The position numbers and the translations under genes are program-made. Shown one piece after another: positions 5,386-5,988 of a DNA stretch of 5,988 nt; the first letter of the stretch is position 1, and the number at the start of each line of letters is the position of its first letter. The notes beneath the pieces are model-generated. The model worked only from the letters and a program-made list of their open reading frames with translations, made no database searches and had not been told where the DNA came from. The DNA is from Rhodospirillaceae bacterium (GTDB taxonomy: Bacteria > Pseudomonadota > Alphaproteobacteria > UBA11136): positions 1-5,988 of the forward strand of contig JABJES010000096.1 of assembly GCA_018663165.1 (NCBI GenBank), given 5' to 3'.

Positions 5386-5988
5386 CTAGTCACCCAGTTC
5401 CAAGGTCACGTCGTTATTCTGTTCCCACAGCTTGGCAACAACGGTCTGGTCCTCGGAGGCGCCTAATGTTTCCGCCGCCTCTGTCCACAAGGCGCTGCAC
5501 CTGTCGGCAATCGGAGCGAACGCACCAATGGCCTCGGCCATATCAACAGTTATCCGCGTATCCTTAGCGAGCAAGCCCAAATCCATGCCGGTGGCGAAAC
5601 GGCGCGTCAAAATATGGGGAATGACTTTTTTCTCAATGGGATTGTTGCGTCCCGTTGCCGCAGCGGTCATGGAAGAAATCATGGTTTCTGTGTCCAGGCC
5701 AAACCGTCGGCCAACGGCCAAGGCTTCCACCGCAGAAACCAGAGCGCTGGCGTTGACAAAATTATTCAACGCTTTCATGGCATGTCCTGATCCAAGGGCA
5801 CCGCAATGAAAGATGTTCCCACCGAATGCTTCGAACAGCGGGCGGCATGTCTCCACTAACTTCTCTTCACCGCCTACGGTGATATCCAGAGTGCCATCGA
5901 CGGCGAACACCTGGCCGCCGGCGACCGGCGCGTCCAGCATCCTGGCACCCCGTTTATCCATCTCTACTCCCAGAGCGCGGGTATGCAC
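5386..5988 (-). CDS. 3-hydroxyisobutyrate/6-phosphogluconate dehydrogenase-type enzyme (5' truncated by window edge)
   Basis: The frame is open to the right edge. The N-terminal NAD(P)-binding Rossmann domain, with its GxGxxG loop, lies outside the window, so the GTG at 5986-5988 is not the start. Numbering visible residues from the edge: LDAPVAGG (18-25) is the conserved substrate-binding motif of beta-hydroxyacid dehydrogenases. GTLDITVGG (32-40) and HCGALGSGHAMKALNN (61-76) follow, with K72 as the catalytic lysine. AKDTRITVDMA (141-151) is the conserved KD helix of the C-terminal all-alpha domain. About 200 of roughly 290-300 residues are visible. The family reversibly oxidises 3-hydroxy acids such as 3-hydroxyisobutyrate, tartronate semialdehyde, D-glycerate or L-threonate with NAD(P). 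The TGRNNPIEKKV stretch (112-122) may mark a subgroup, but the substrate is not assigned. It precedes the bicupin by 67 bases, with no terminator visible between them. Confidence 0.93.
   Translation of the reverse strand: MHTRALGVEMDKRGARMLDAPVAGGQVFAVDGTLDITVGGEEKLVETCRPLFEAFGGNIFHCGALGSGHAMKALNNFVNASALVSAVEALAVGRRFGLDTETMISSMTAAATGRNNPIEKKVIPHILTRRFATGMDLGLLAKDTRITVDMAEAIGAFAPIADRCSALWTEAAETLGASEDQTVVAKLWEQNNDVTLELGD

Overview
The window looks like a piece of a bacterial catabolic gene cluster, probably from an alphaproteobacterium. I infer this from the gene families, a mixed GC content of roughly half in the coding regions, AT-rich intergenic DNA, and good Shine-Dalgarno sites. The species cannot be named from the sequence. 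Seven protein-coding genes are supported, two of them cut by the window edges. I see no rRNA, tRNA, CRISPR array, insertion sequence, attachment site or phage gene.

Layout from left to right. (1) The C-terminal two thirds or so of a fumarate reductase/succinate dehydrogenase-type FAD protein (+, to 1229). (2) An IclR-family regulator (+, 1301-2071), starting at TTG behind a very strong ribosome binding site. (3) A single-domain cupin (-, 2068-2517), whose stop overlaps the IclR stop by four bases. (4) A Gfo/Idh/MocA-family NAD(P) oxidoreductase (-, 2561-3631), 43 bases upstream of the cupin and probably co-transcribed with it. (5) A divergent, AT-rich 238-base intergenic region (3632-3869) with a possible minus-strand promoter and a small inverted repeat. 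(6) A tandem YCII-domain protein (+, 3870-4469). (7) A two-domain cupin (-, 4485-5318). (8) The C-terminal part of a 3-hydroxyisobutyrate/6-phosphogluconate dehydrogenase-type enzyme (-, 5386 past the right edge), which lies upstream of the bicupin in a likely second minus-strand operon.

How they may work together (inference). A flavin-dependent dehydrogenase/reductase, two unrelated NAD(P)-dependent dehydrogenases, two related cupins and a YCII protein beside an IclR regulator fit a pathway that breaks down a hydroxylated or carboxylated small molecule, such as a sugar acid or an aromatic-derived acid. IclR proteins often control such clusters locally. The substrate cannot be deduced. The most unusual points are the two paralogous cupins in separate operons, both lacking the canonical motif-1 glutamate; the degenerate second half of the bicupin; the fused YCII pair; and a fumarate reductase-like protein that lacks part of the usual dicarboxylate-binding segment.
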